Assembly (NCBI GenBank): GCA_964636095.1
Contig: CAZWRF010000002.1
Location: 1-37,262, forward strand
Direction: 5' to 3'
Length of the DNA stretch: 37,262 nucleotides
DNA from: CAZWRF01 sp964636095
Lineage (GTDB): Bacteria > Patescibacteriota > Minisyncoccia > JAHISW01 > Tagabacteraceae
Below are positions 27,275-34,186 of this stretch, one piece after another. The translations under genes were made by a program, and so were the position numbers. The first letter of the stretch is position 1. Every line of letters begins with the position of its first letter. The notes below the pieces were generated by a model. That model saw nothing but the letters and a program-made list of their open reading frames with translations, was not told where the DNA came from and ran no database searches.

Positions 27275-27550
27275 TTATGGTTTTACCGCATCTTTCAAGG
27301 TCTTTGATGCCTTAAACTTCGGCACCTTTGTTGCCGCAACTTGGATGGTTTCTCCGGTTCGGGGGTTGCGCGCCTGGCGGGCGGCCCTGTCCTTTACGGA
27401 AAAGATTCCGAAACCTGCGATTGAGACCTCCTCACCTTTTTTAAGAGCGTCAACAATGTCATCGAAAATGCCGTTTACCATTCTTTCGGCTTCCGCCTTG
27501 CTTCCGCCCATTTTTTCGTGGACATTGTCCACCAATGAGGCTTTGTTCAT
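27275..27550 (-). CDS. HU-family nucleoid DNA-binding protein
   Basis: 91 residues, a standard single HU domain: MNKASLVDNVHEKMGGSKAEA, FDDIVDALKKGEEVSIAGFG, then the DNA-binding beta-arm FSVKDRAARQARNPRTGETI with the conserved RNPxTG tip, and the C-terminal KFKASKTLKDAV helix. It is a dimeric, non-specific DNA-bending protein of the nucleoid. It stands alone between a heptad-repeat leader and its terminator. Its closeness to the parS-like and DnaA-box-like region fits a chromosome-organisation neighbourhood, although HU genes occur anywhere. Confidence 0.97.
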   Translation of the reverse strand: MNKASLVDNVHEKMGGSKAEAERMVNGIFDDIVDALKKGEEVSIAGFGIFSVKDRAARQARNPRTGETIQVAATKVPKFKASKTLKDAVKP

Positions 27551-27557
27551 GTTTTTT

Positions 27558-27589
27558 GAATTATGAATTACGAATTATGAATTACGAAT
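27558..27589. repeat. AATT heptad tandem repeat upstream of the HU gene
   Basis: GAATTAT and GAATTAC alternate, giving two 14-bp units at 27558-27571 and 27572-27585 plus a partial copy. The same 7-bp AATT-centred style appears inside tsaD. Confidence 0.75.
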
Positions 27590-27702
27590 GTCTTCTGGTT
27601 CTTGAATCGTAAATTCTAATTCTAGTCTGATAAAATTTAATTATCGACCAACATTAATATTATACAGGTTATTATAGTTTTTTATAGCTTTTGTGCCAAT
27701 AG

Positions 27703-29232
27703 CTATCTGGCATACTCAACAACCCTGGATTCTCTTATCACGTTTACTTTTATTTCGCCGGGGAATTTTACTTCCTCTTCTATTTTGTTGGCAATGTCTC
27801 TGGCCAGCTGTTTGGCCTGCAAATCGGATACCTTTTCGGGAGTTACAAACACGCGAATTTCTCTTCCTGCCTGTATGGCATAAGTTTTTTCAACCCCCTC
27901 AAAAGAATTTGATATTCCTTCAAGCTCTTCAAGGCGCTTAAGGTAATTTTCAAGAGTGTCTCTTCTGGCGCCCGGCCTTGAGGCGGAAATGGCATCTGCT
28001 GCCTGGACTATAATGGATTCCAGGCTGGTATATGGATATTCTTCATGATGCGCTTCCATGGCCCGTATTATTTTTTCATCCACATTGAACTTTTGGAGAA
28101 TCCTTCTTCCTATTTCAACATGCGTTCCCTGGATCTCGTGATCTACGGCCTTGCCTATGTCGTGTAGAAGGGCCGCTTTTTTGGTAAGCTGAACGTCTAC
28201 CCCGAGCTCGGAAGCTATCATTCCGGCCAGGTGAGTTGTTTCAACCGTGTGTTGGAGTACATTTTGTCCGTAACTTGTCCTAAAATGAAGCCGTCCTAAA
28301 AGCATCAAAAGCCGGGGGTCTATGTCAAATATTCCTACCTCATAAGCTGCCGCTTCGCCTTTGTCTTTGGCTATTTTTTCAACTTCTATTTTTGCCTTGG
28401 CTACCATTTCTTCTATTCGGGCAGGCTGAATGCGTCCATCCAGAATGAGATTTTCCAAAGCTATTTTCGCTATCTGGCGCCTCATGGGGTCGAAACTTGA
28501 AATTACAACCGAGCCGGGAGTGTCGTCCACAATGATTTCCACTCCGGATGCTCTTTCCAGGGCGCGGATATTCCGGCCTTCTTTTCCGATAATTTTACCT
28601 TTTAGGTCATCGGATGATATGGAAACGGTACTTGTGGTTATTTCTGATGCCGTCGAAGAAGCCAGCCGTTGAATGGCGCCGGTTAGAATTTCCTGGGCTT
28701 TTTGCTCAATTTTTTCCTGGCCCGTTGCTTCTATTTTTTTAATTTTTGTAAGTATGTCCGCGTCGTATTTCTTTTCTATTTCCTTGAAAAGTTCTTCTTT
28801 GGCTTCGGACTCGGACAGCTTGGCTATATTTTGAAGCTCTTCTTTCTTTTTCTCGTCCAGAAACTTTAACTGTTCCTGAACCTTTTTAATGTCGTTGGCT
28901 TTGGCTTTTATTTTTTTGATCTCTTTTTCAACATCAACATGTTTCTTTTCCAAAAGCTCCTCTTTTCTGCCAAGACGGTCTTCCCTTGTTCTTATTTGAG
29001 AAGTGGTGGTGCGTTCTTCTTCCTTGGCTTTCTCAACAATTGATTCTGCCTTTTTGGAAGCTTCTTCGAGAGTGGATTGCGCTTTTTCCTTAGCGTCGAC
29101 TAAAAGCTGTTTTATTCTTAATTCTATTGAACTTTTTCTCTGAAGGACAATAAGGTGCCTTAGAAAATAGCCAAGAATCCCACCCAGAATCACCGAAGCC
29201 CCCACTACCCCAAGTAGTGTGGTTAAACTCAT
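27703..29232 (-). CDS. rny: Ribonuclease Y
   Basis: 509 residues, the full domain set of RNase Y. There is one N-terminal membrane helix (LLGVVGASVILGGILGYFL), a long charged coiled coil to about residue 195, a KH domain with GKIIGKEGRNIRALERASGVEIIVDDTPG, and an HD phosphohydrolase domain with the catalytic HDIGKAVDHEIQGTH. RNase Y is a membrane-anchored endoribonuclease that starts mRNA decay in organisms lacking RNase E. It lies alone; the upstream 220 bases are shared with a divergent gene. Confidence 0.97.
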   Translation of the reverse strand: MSLTTLLGVVGASVILGGILGYFLRHLIVLQRKSSIELRIKQLLVDAKEKAQSTLEEASKKAESIVEKAKEEERTTTSQIRTREDRLGRKEELLEKKHVDVEKEIKKIKAKANDIKKVQEQLKFLDEKKKEELQNIAKLSESEAKEELFKEIEKKYDADILTKIKKIEATGQEKIEQKAQEILTGAIQRLASSTASEITTSTVSISSDDLKGKIIGKEGRNIRALERASGVEIIVDDTPGSVVISSFDPMRRQIAKIALENLILDGRIQPARIEEMVAKAKIEVEKIAKDKGEAAAYEVGIFDIDPRLLMLLGRLHFRTSYGQNVLQHTVETTHLAGMIASELGVDVQLTKKAALLHDIGKAVDHEIQGTHVEIGRRILQKFNVDEKIIRAMEAHHEEYPYTSLESIIVQAADAISASRPGARRDTLENYLKRLEELEGISNSFEGVEKTYAIQAGREIRVFVTPEKVSDLQAKQLARDIANKIEEEVKFPGEIKVNVIRESRVVEYAR

Positions 29233-29377
29233 GATAATTTTTCGGCATTCCGTTAAAAACCATTAGATTTTAAGCTAAAATAACGGATTCGCTCGTGTTA
29301 AATTTGATAAAATTCCAATTTTTACAACCTAAAGTACTTTAACTTTATCAGATTTACCTTTTTTTGTAAAGGCGGGA

Positions 29378-29406
29378 TTGACAGATTTATGCTATATATG
29401 TATAAT
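29378..29406 (+). promoter_or_regulatory. Full-consensus promoter of the 187-residue membrane protein gene
   Basis: TTGACA (29378-29383), exactly 17 bases, TATAAT (29401-29406). This is the only perfect sigma-70 consensus in the window. It gives a leader of about 40 bases with an AGGAGG site. Confidence 0.88.
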
Positions 29407-29454
29407 CAGCACAAACTTGGTTTTTGAAAAATAAATAAAAATAGGAGGTGCTGG

Positions 29455-30018
29455 ATGGGAAAATTCAAAACGATTTGCGCCAAGCTTGTTTTTTATCGGC
29501 TTAAGTATGTAAAATTTGCTCTTCCGTTTTCCGGCGCGATTACCATTGTTTCTGCTGTTGTGGGGGTTGTTTTGAGCGAATATCTTCGGCCTTACTATGG
29601 CTTTATTATTCCTTGTGTAGGCATGTTGCAGTTTGCGATTCTTATTGTGCTTTATGTTCATTCTCTTGAAACTTGGCAGAAAGAGCTTCCCGAATACCAC
29701 ATAAAAGAAGCCTGGGACATGTGGCCCGAGCTGAACAAAAAAGAGCCGGAGTTGGCCGATATGATGGACAGAATCGCCTGCGTTGCCGAAAGGGACATGA
29801 ATACGGAAAAATTGACGGCCTGGATGAAAGAGGTTGATGTCCTTTCATCTTTCAAATCAGAGCTTGCCGGTTTGCACGAGAGAAAAAAACAAGTATCAAA
29901 AGAACTTCAAGAACTGCAAAATGAATGGAAAACCTTTCCGTCGAAGGAGCAGGTTTTTCAGAAAAAAATTTACGAGGCAAAGATGAAGCTTCTGGACGAA
30001 AAAGAATTTTTGTCCTAA
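29455..30018 (+). CDS. Membrane protein with cytoplasmic coiled coil, unknown function
   Basis: 187 residues. A basic N terminus precedes two close membrane helices (about 22-43 and 50-67, ITIVSAVVGVVLSEYL and IPCVGMLQFAILIVLYV). A polar domain of about 50 residues follows (EAWDMWPELNKKEPELADMMDRI), then a C-terminal coiled coil from about residue 145 rich in Glu, Lys and Leu. I do not recognise the family. Expression should be strong: full-consensus promoter, AGGAGG eight bases before ATG, and a dedicated terminator, so it is a single-gene unit. The architecture suggests a membrane-anchored scaffold. Confidence 0.83.
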   Translation: MGKFKTICAKLVFYRLKYVKFALPFSGAITIVSAVVGVVLSEYLRPYYGFIIPCVGMLQFAILIVLYVHSLETWQKELPEYHIKEAWDMWPELNKKEPELADMMDRIACVAERDMNTEKLTAWMKEVDVLSSFKSELAGLHERKKQVSKELQELQNEWKTFPSKEQVFQKKIYEAKMKLLDEKEFLS

Positions 30019-30046
30019 CTAACCTGGGTGTTTCGCCTCCAAGTAG

Positions 30047-30077
30047 AAAAGCCCCGTTTTAAAACACGGGGCTTTTT
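30047..30077 (+). terminator. Intrinsic terminator
   Basis: AAGCCCCG/CGGGGCTT stem with a 10-base loop followed by TTTTT. It separates the membrane-protein gene from gpmI. Confidence 0.85.
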
Positions 30078-30101
30078 ATTATGCAGGGGTAATTTTTGTG
30101 G

Positions 30102-30107
30102 TAAAAT
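30102..30107 (+). promoter_or_regulatory. Putative -10 box of gpmI
   Basis: TAAAAT lies nine bases before the gpmI ATG, with no clear -35 or Shine-Dalgarno. Confidence 0.35.
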
Positions 30108-30116
30108 AAAAGTAAG

Positions 30117-31673
30117 ATGACAAAACCTTTGGCTTTAATAATTTTGGACGGATTCGGCTACGACAGCCATGCCACGGAATCGCCATGGCAGCTGGCCGAA
30201 CACCCTAATTTTTCCGAAATAGAAAAAAATTTTCCTTTTACCACCCTTCAGGCCTCAGGCCTGGCGGTGGGTCTTCCCTGGGGAAAAGCGGGAAACAGCG
30301 AGGTGGGCCACCTTACTATGGGTGCGGGGAGAATTATTTACAATCACCTGCCAAGAATTATCATGGCTATCCACGATGGGAGCTTCATGAAAAACAAGGC
30401 TTTCCTTGAAGCAGCGGACCATGTCAAAAAAAACAAAAGCAGGCTGCACCTTATGGGCCTTTTTTCTTCCGGCTCTGTTCACGCTTATGCCGATCACTTG
30501 TATGCTCTTATGGATTTTGCCAAAGAGCAGGGCGTAGAAAAGACTTATTTGCATCTTTTTACCGACGGCAGGGATTGCCCGCCTTATGAAGGAGCAAAGT
30601 TTGTGAAACAGTTTGAAGAACGGCTTCAAAAATATCCCAATATTAAAATAGCTTCGGTTATAGGCAGGCGTTTTTCCATGGACAGGGACGACAATTGGGA
30701 TCGCACGGAAAAGGCCTACAATCTAATGGTTGAAGGCAAAGGCAAAGAGTTCAAATTTGCTTCTCAGTTTATTGACGAAAACTACAAAAACGGCGTTTCG
30801 GACGAATTTGTGGAAGCCGGCTTTTCTTCCGAAGGCGAGCCTATTCAAAACGGAGACGCGGCAATATTTTTTAATTACAGAGAAGATAGCGCCAGACAAA
30901 TTACCAAGTCTTTTGTGGAAACAAGCTTTGAAAAATTTTCCCGCAAAAAAGTTGCCGACCTTTTGTTTGTAACAATGACTCAATACGAAGACGACTTGTC
31001 TACCCTTGTTGCTTTTTCTCCCCTCAAAGTGGAAAATCCGTTGGCAAAAGTTGTTTCCATGGCCGGTTTAAAGCAACTCCACATAGCGGAAACCGAAAAA
31101 TACGCGCACGTTACTTACTTTTTCAATGGAGGCAGAGAAGAGCCTTTTGCCGGCGAAGAAAGAATTCTTGTGCCTTCTTTGCAAATTCCCCACTACGACG
31201 ATAATCCGGAAATGTCGGCTCGGAAAATAACGGAGAAAGTTTTAACAGCGATTGATGAATACGATTTTTTGGTAATAAATTTTGCCAACGCGGATATGGT
31301 GGGGCACACCGGCAACCTCAATGCCTGCGTTAAAGCTATTGAAGTTTTGGATGAATGCGTGGGGAAAATAATCCCAAAAATCATTGGGAAAAACGGGGCA
31401 GTTATTATTACTGCCGACCATGGTAACGTAGAAGAAAAAATGTATAAGCTTACGGGAGAGAGAAGAACGAATCACACGATAAATCCGGTGCCTCTTTATT
31501 TGATAGGGGAGAAGTGGAAAAGAGAAAAACCCCTTGAAGAGAAAGAAATTTCAGCATGTTACAAAAGAACAGAAGGTGTTCTTTCTGACGTGGCTCCTAC
31601 AATTATTGAAATTCTTGGCCTTGAAAAGCCGGCAGAAATGACGGGAGGCACCTTGCTTCCGAAGTTAAAATAG
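30117..31673 (+). CDS. gpmI: 2,3-bisphosphoglycerate-independent phosphoglycerate mutase
   Basis: 518 residues, the usual length. It interconverts 3- and 2-phosphoglycerate in glycolysis using two Mn ions and a phosphoserine. Motifs in order: LIILDGFGYD (metal), KAGNSEVGHLTMGAGRI with the phosphorylated Ser, HLFTDGRDCPP, VIGRRFSMDRDDNWDRTEKAY (substrate), then the second metal set NFANADMVGHTGN, TADHGNVEEK and NHTINPVPL. Everything needed is present. It is transcribed alone; tRNA-Glu and tRNA-Ser follow on the same strand without an obvious terminator and could be co-transcribed. Confidence 0.97.
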   Translation: MTKPLALIILDGFGYDSHATESPWQLAEHPNFSEIEKNFPFTTLQASGLAVGLPWGKAGNSEVGHLTMGAGRIIYNHLPRIIMAIHDGSFMKNKAFLEAADHVKKNKSRLHLMGLFSSGSVHAYADHLYALMDFAKEQGVEKTYLHLFTDGRDCPPYEGAKFVKQFEERLQKYPNIKIASVIGRRFSMDRDDNWDRTEKAYNLMVEGKGKEFKFASQFIDENYKNGVSDEFVEAGFSSEGEPIQNGDAAIFFNYREDSARQITKSFVETSFEKFSRKKVADLLFVTMTQYEDDLSTLVAFSPLKVENPLAKVVSMAGLKQLHIAETEKYAHVTYFFNGGREEPFAGEERILVPSLQIPHYDDNPEMSARKITEKVLTAIDEYDFLVINFANADMVGHTGNLNACVKAIEVLDECVGKIIPKIIGKNGAVIITADHGNVEEKMYKLTGERRTNHTINPVPLYLIGEKWKREKPLEEKEISACYKRTEGVLSDVAPTIIEILGLEKPAEMTGGTLLPKLK

Positions 31674-31725
31674 TGCATAGTATAAAAAGTCTTTGGCTTT
31701 GCCCTTCGAAGCTTTAGCGAAGTAG

Positions 31726-31797
31726 GGCCCCATCGTCTAACGGCCAGGACGCCACTCTTTCAAGGTGGAAATCGGGGTTCGATTCCCCGTGGGGCCA
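31726..31797 (+). tRNA. tRNA-Glu (anticodon TTC)
   Basis: Acceptor GGCCCCA/TGGGGCC with discriminator A. The anticodon loop CTTTCAA gives TTC. The T-arm is CGGGGTTCGATTCCCCG. No CCA is encoded. Confidence 0.95.
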
Positions 31798-31824
31798 CAA
31801 TTTACTATTATCCTGAGTAGTTTT

Positions 31825-31912
31825 GGAGGATTGGCCGAGTGGTTTAAGGCGCCGCTCTCGAAAAGCGGTTGGGGGAAACCCCTCACAGGTTCAAATCCTG
31901 TATCCTCCGCCA
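31825..31912 (+). tRNA. tRNA-Ser (anticodon CGA), CCA encoded and fused to next start codon
   Basis: Acceptor GGAGGAT/ATCCTCC with discriminator G. The anticodon stem CCGCT/AGCGG encloses CTCGAAA, giving CGA. The long variable arm of class II tRNAs is present (GGGG...CCCC). CCA follows at 31910-31912, unlike the other tRNAs here, and its final A is the first base of the ATG of the downstream gene. Confidence 0.95.
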
Positions 31913-32286
31913 TGAACAATTCAAGAAAAGTTTTAATTGTAAGTGAATCTTCAAGCGATGCTTTTGCCTTTGAAGAAATTTTGCGCAAAAAGGGCCTGTC
32001 GGTTACCCGCATCAAAGACAACATAAATGATGCGATTGAACAGAGCCACAAAATAAAACCCGGGCTCATTATATTCATAACTCCCGTTCTTTGGACGACG
32101 GTAAGGGATTTTCTTGAAAAAATGAGACCGATTGAAGAGTTTAAAGCAACACCCATAGTATATCTTACGAGCGTAATAGATGGGGTGGACCAAGTTTTTC
32201 TTCACAGGTACGGCGTTTACACTTTTACGTTTGGTCCTGTGCCCAATGAAGAAATAGCGAGATACCTTATGAAGCTTGTAAGATAG
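31912..32286 (+). CDS. Degenerate receiver (pseudo-receiver) domain protein
   Basis: 124 residues with the beta-alpha pattern of a CheY-like receiver: RKVLIVSESSSDAFAFEEIL, VTRIKDNINDAIE, LIIFITPVLW, a PIVYLTSVIDG strand and a final short helix. The phosphorylation set is missing: the N-terminal acidic pair is replaced by Ser-Glu-Ser, the acceptor position reads LIIFITP with no Asp, and the conserved Lys is absent. It should therefore not be phosphorylated and may act as a constitutive binding module. The ATG at 31912 gives the complete first strand but overlaps the CCA end of tRNA-Ser, and no Shine-Dalgarno is available apart from tRNA sequence. Longer frames run through the tRNA genes and are rejected. 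Confidence 0.78.
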   Translation: MNNSRKVLIVSESSSDAFAFEEILRKKGLSVTRIKDNINDAIEQSHKIKPGLIIFITPVLWTTVRDFLEKMRPIEEFKATPIVYLTSVIDGVDQVFLHRYGVYTFTFGPVPNEEIARYLMKLVR

Positions 32287-32296
32287 GTTATAAATA

Positions 32297-32325
32297 TTGA
32301 CAATTTAATCTTAGTATGGTAATTT
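32297..32325 (+). promoter_or_regulatory. Promoter-like sequence before the 69-residue protein gene
   Basis: TTGACA, 17 bases, TAATTT. A terminator hairpin starts two bases after the -10 box, so the transcription start would fall in the hairpin loop. Confidence 0.4.
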
Positions 32326-32326
32326 G

Positions 32327-32350
32327 CCCGTAGATAAAAACGGGTTTTTT
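32327..32350 (+). terminator. Intrinsic terminator after the pseudo-receiver gene
   Basis: CCCGT/ACGGG stem, eight-base loop, followed by six T. Confidence 0.65.
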
Positions 32351-32391
32351 CTTTGAAAAATTAATATTTTTGGCAAAAAAAGGAGGCTAAC

Positions 32392-32601
32392 GTGAAAAGA
32401 AAAGAAGTTGTTCTAATTTGGTTTTTGTCGTCGGTTTCATTTGTTTTTGGTTCTTCTCTGTTTCTTAATTCTCTTGGCGCGGATTTTATAAAGACTGACG
32501 TGGAAATGTCTCTTTTTGGCTCAATTTTGATGTTTGCTATTGGAATATTTCTGATACTGAACTTGTATTACAGCAAGGGAGGAGGTGATGGTAGTGGCTA
32601 A
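32392..32601 (+). CDS. Small two-helix membrane protein, unknown function
   Basis: 69 residues. Helix one is about 7-25 (VLIWFLSSVSFVFGSSLFL), helix two about 42-60 (LFGSILMFAIGIFLILNLYY), with a short acidic loop between and a Gly-rich tail KGGGDGSG. The GTG start is set by a strong AGGAGG nine bases upstream. Its end overlaps the SDR gene by eight bases, and the Gly codons of its tail coincide with the Shine-Dalgarno of that gene, so the tail sequence may be dictated by the downstream ribosome site. It heads a three-gene operon with the SDR protein and another membrane protein. Confidence 0.78.
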   Translation: MKRKEVVLIWFLSSVSFVFGSSLFLNSLGADFIKTDVEMSLFGSILMFAIGIFLILNLYYSKGGGDGSG

Positions 32602-33643
32602 AAAAGTGTTGGTTACCGGAGCGTGCGGTTTTATTGGTTCGCATCTTGTAGATAAGCTTGTTGAGCTTGAATACGATGTTGTGGCCACGGATTTGGCCGA
32701 ACCCCATGATTATTTTCTGAACAAGAGGGATTTTAAAAGATTTTTAAATCCTAAAGCTATGTTTATTCCGGCAGATCTTTCTATAGAGAAAGAAGCTATG
32801 ACGTTTTTTGACAAAGAGGAGATGCAGGGGGTAGAAACAGTGTTTCACCTGGCAGCTGTTTTCAATTTTTTTAAAAACTTTGATTTTGTTTTCAACAACA
32901 ATGTCAGGTGTACGCAATCGGTCTGTGAAGGTTTGACCAGGACGAGTTTTAATCCAAAAAGAAGACTTATCATGTTCAGTTCCGGTGTGGTGAATAGTCC
33001 AATCTTGAGAGCTAGTAGTTATGGTACTTCAAAATTTGGGCAGGAAATTTTCCTGAACAATTTTTTGAAAGAACACAACAATATCTTCGAAGGAGTTATT
33101 GTTCGTCCGGCTGCTGTTTTTGGTCCCAGGTCCAGGTATGGGCTAGATAAGGTAATAAAAATGCTTGCCGGCGGACAACTCCAGTTTTTCATCGGGAAGA
33201 AAAATCTTCCCGCTTCGGTGATTTATGTTGATGATGTTGTTGATGCTGTTATTCATCTGGCTGAAGTTCCCATGAAAAAACTTAAAAAGGCAACCGGCGG
33301 TGTGGATGTTCCCGTTTTTGATTTGGAAAGCAACGACTTAATTTATACCTACGAGGAACTAATGGAAGAAGCGGTGTATATTTTGAGAGAAAGCCACGAT
33401 GTGAGGATTATTCCTATTCACATGCCGGTTTGGATAATGAAAATCATTGCCGGTTGGCAGGAATTTTTGGCCCGAAGGCTCGGAAGACAGCCCAAGGCTA
33501 CCATAGATTCCCTGGATTTCTTTAGAGCAAGAATGACAATGAATATCGCTCCTGCCAAAGAAGCGGGGGTGTGGTTCAAGATAAACACTTTAGCGGCAAT
33601 GAAACATACAATAAACTGGTATCGCGAAGGGGGGTGGATATGA
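32594..33643 (+). CDS. NAD(P)-dependent epimerase/dehydratase (extended SDR)
   Basis: 349 residues from the GTG at 32594, chosen because AGGAGG (32580-32585) is eight bases upstream; GTG 32585 and ATG 32588 are too close to it. The Rossmann dinucleotide motif is VLVTGACGFIGSHLVDKL. It also has FHLAAVFNFF, the catalytic Tyr-Lys in SSYGTSKFGQEIF, VRPAAVFGPRSRYGLDKVI and SVIYVDDVVDAVIHLAE. It resembles nucleotide-sugar epimerases and 3-beta-hydroxysteroid-dehydrogenase-like SDRs acting on isoprenoid or lipid substrates; the product cannot be decided. The ATGA overlap with the next gene, a membrane protein, and the upstream small membrane protein point to a joint role at the envelope. Confidence 0.92.
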   Translation: MAKKVLVTGACGFIGSHLVDKLVELEYDVVATDLAEPHDYFLNKRDFKRFLNPKAMFIPADLSIEKEAMTFFDKEEMQGVETVFHLAAVFNFFKNFDFVFNNNVRCTQSVCEGLTRTSFNPKRRLIMFSSGVVNSPILRASSYGTSKFGQEIFLNNFLKEHNNIFEGVIVRPAAVFGPRSRYGLDKVIKMLAGGQLQFFIGKKNLPASVIYVDDVVDAVIHLAEVPMKKLKKATGGVDVPVFDLESNDLIYTYEELMEEAVYILRESHDVRIIPIHMPVWIMKIIAGWQEFLARRLGRQPKATIDSLDFFRARMTMNIAPAKEAGVWFKINTLAAMKHTINWYREGGWI

Positions 33644-34131
33644 AATTTATTGATAATGAAAGAGGGTCTTTTGTTGCGGATGTTTTTCTCCTGCCATTTT
33701 TGGCCGTAATACAAGTTTGGCTGATGACCAGATACTTTTTTAAGTGTTTTGACAAAAGGGCGGTAAAAATAAAGCTTTCTGTTTTTGTTGTGTCGGTTTT
33801 CTGGTCGATTGCCCTCGGTCTTTACTGTGATTTTTTCAGTTTCCAGTTTTTGGCTCCCGGCATGACGGGGAACGACTTCATGTGGAATTGGCCGTTGTTA
33901 CAAATATTTGGCCATAGATTGGTTCCTCTGGAATTTATTCCCACATATTCTTGGAATGTTCCCGATTTTCTGAATGTTGTGGCCTTAATTTTTTTCTTGG
34001 TTGTTTATCCGATTATGTATTATCTGGGTTTTTCCCTCGGCCATATTCTATTTGGCCGGTCGGAAAAACAAGAGGGAGGAATTGATTTAGTTTTTCCCCG
34101 CGAGATAGGAGACAAAGATAATTTCAATTAA
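33640..34131 (+). CDS. Three-helix membrane protein, unknown function
   Basis: 163 residues from the ATG at 33640, which overlaps the SDR stop codon as ATGA; an upstream start at 33571 would lie inside the SDR gene. Helices are about 11-31 (VADVFLLPFLAVIQVWLM), 46-66 (LSVFVVSVFWSIALGLY) and 110-135 (FLNVVALIFFLVVYPIMYYLGFS). A Trp/Pro-rich external segment FMWNWPLLQIFGHRLVPLEF lies between helices two and three. No family is recognised. It is the last gene of the operon and is followed by a two-way terminator. Confidence 0.82.
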   Translation: MKFIDNERGSFVADVFLLPFLAVIQVWLMTRYFFKCFDKRAVKIKLSVFVVSVFWSIALGLYCDFFSFQFLAPGMTGNDFMWNWPLLQIFGHRLVPLEFIPTYSWNVPDFLNVVALIFFLVVYPIMYYLGFSLGHILFGRSEKQEGGIDLVFPREIGDKDNFN

Positions 34132-34154
34132 AAAATAGTCTAGACTACAATCAA

Positions 34155-34186
34155 AACCCCGCCCTTACTAAAGGCGGGGTTAAAAT
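34155..34186. terminator. Bidirectional terminator between the membrane-protein operon and dnaA
   Basis: AACCCCGCC/GGCGGGGTT, nine-base stem and nine-base loop. Toward the minus strand it is followed by TTTTGATT. The dnaA stop codon lies within the right arm. Confidence 0.8.

Noticed and set aside
27558..27589. Possible CRISPR array
   Set aside because: The repeats are 7-bp AT-rich heptads without spacers; no cas gene is present anywhere in the window.
31765..31911. Upstream extension of the pseudo-receiver frame through tRNA-Glu and tRNA-Ser
   Set aside because: The extension translates tRNA sequence; the receiver fold begins at the ATG at 31912.
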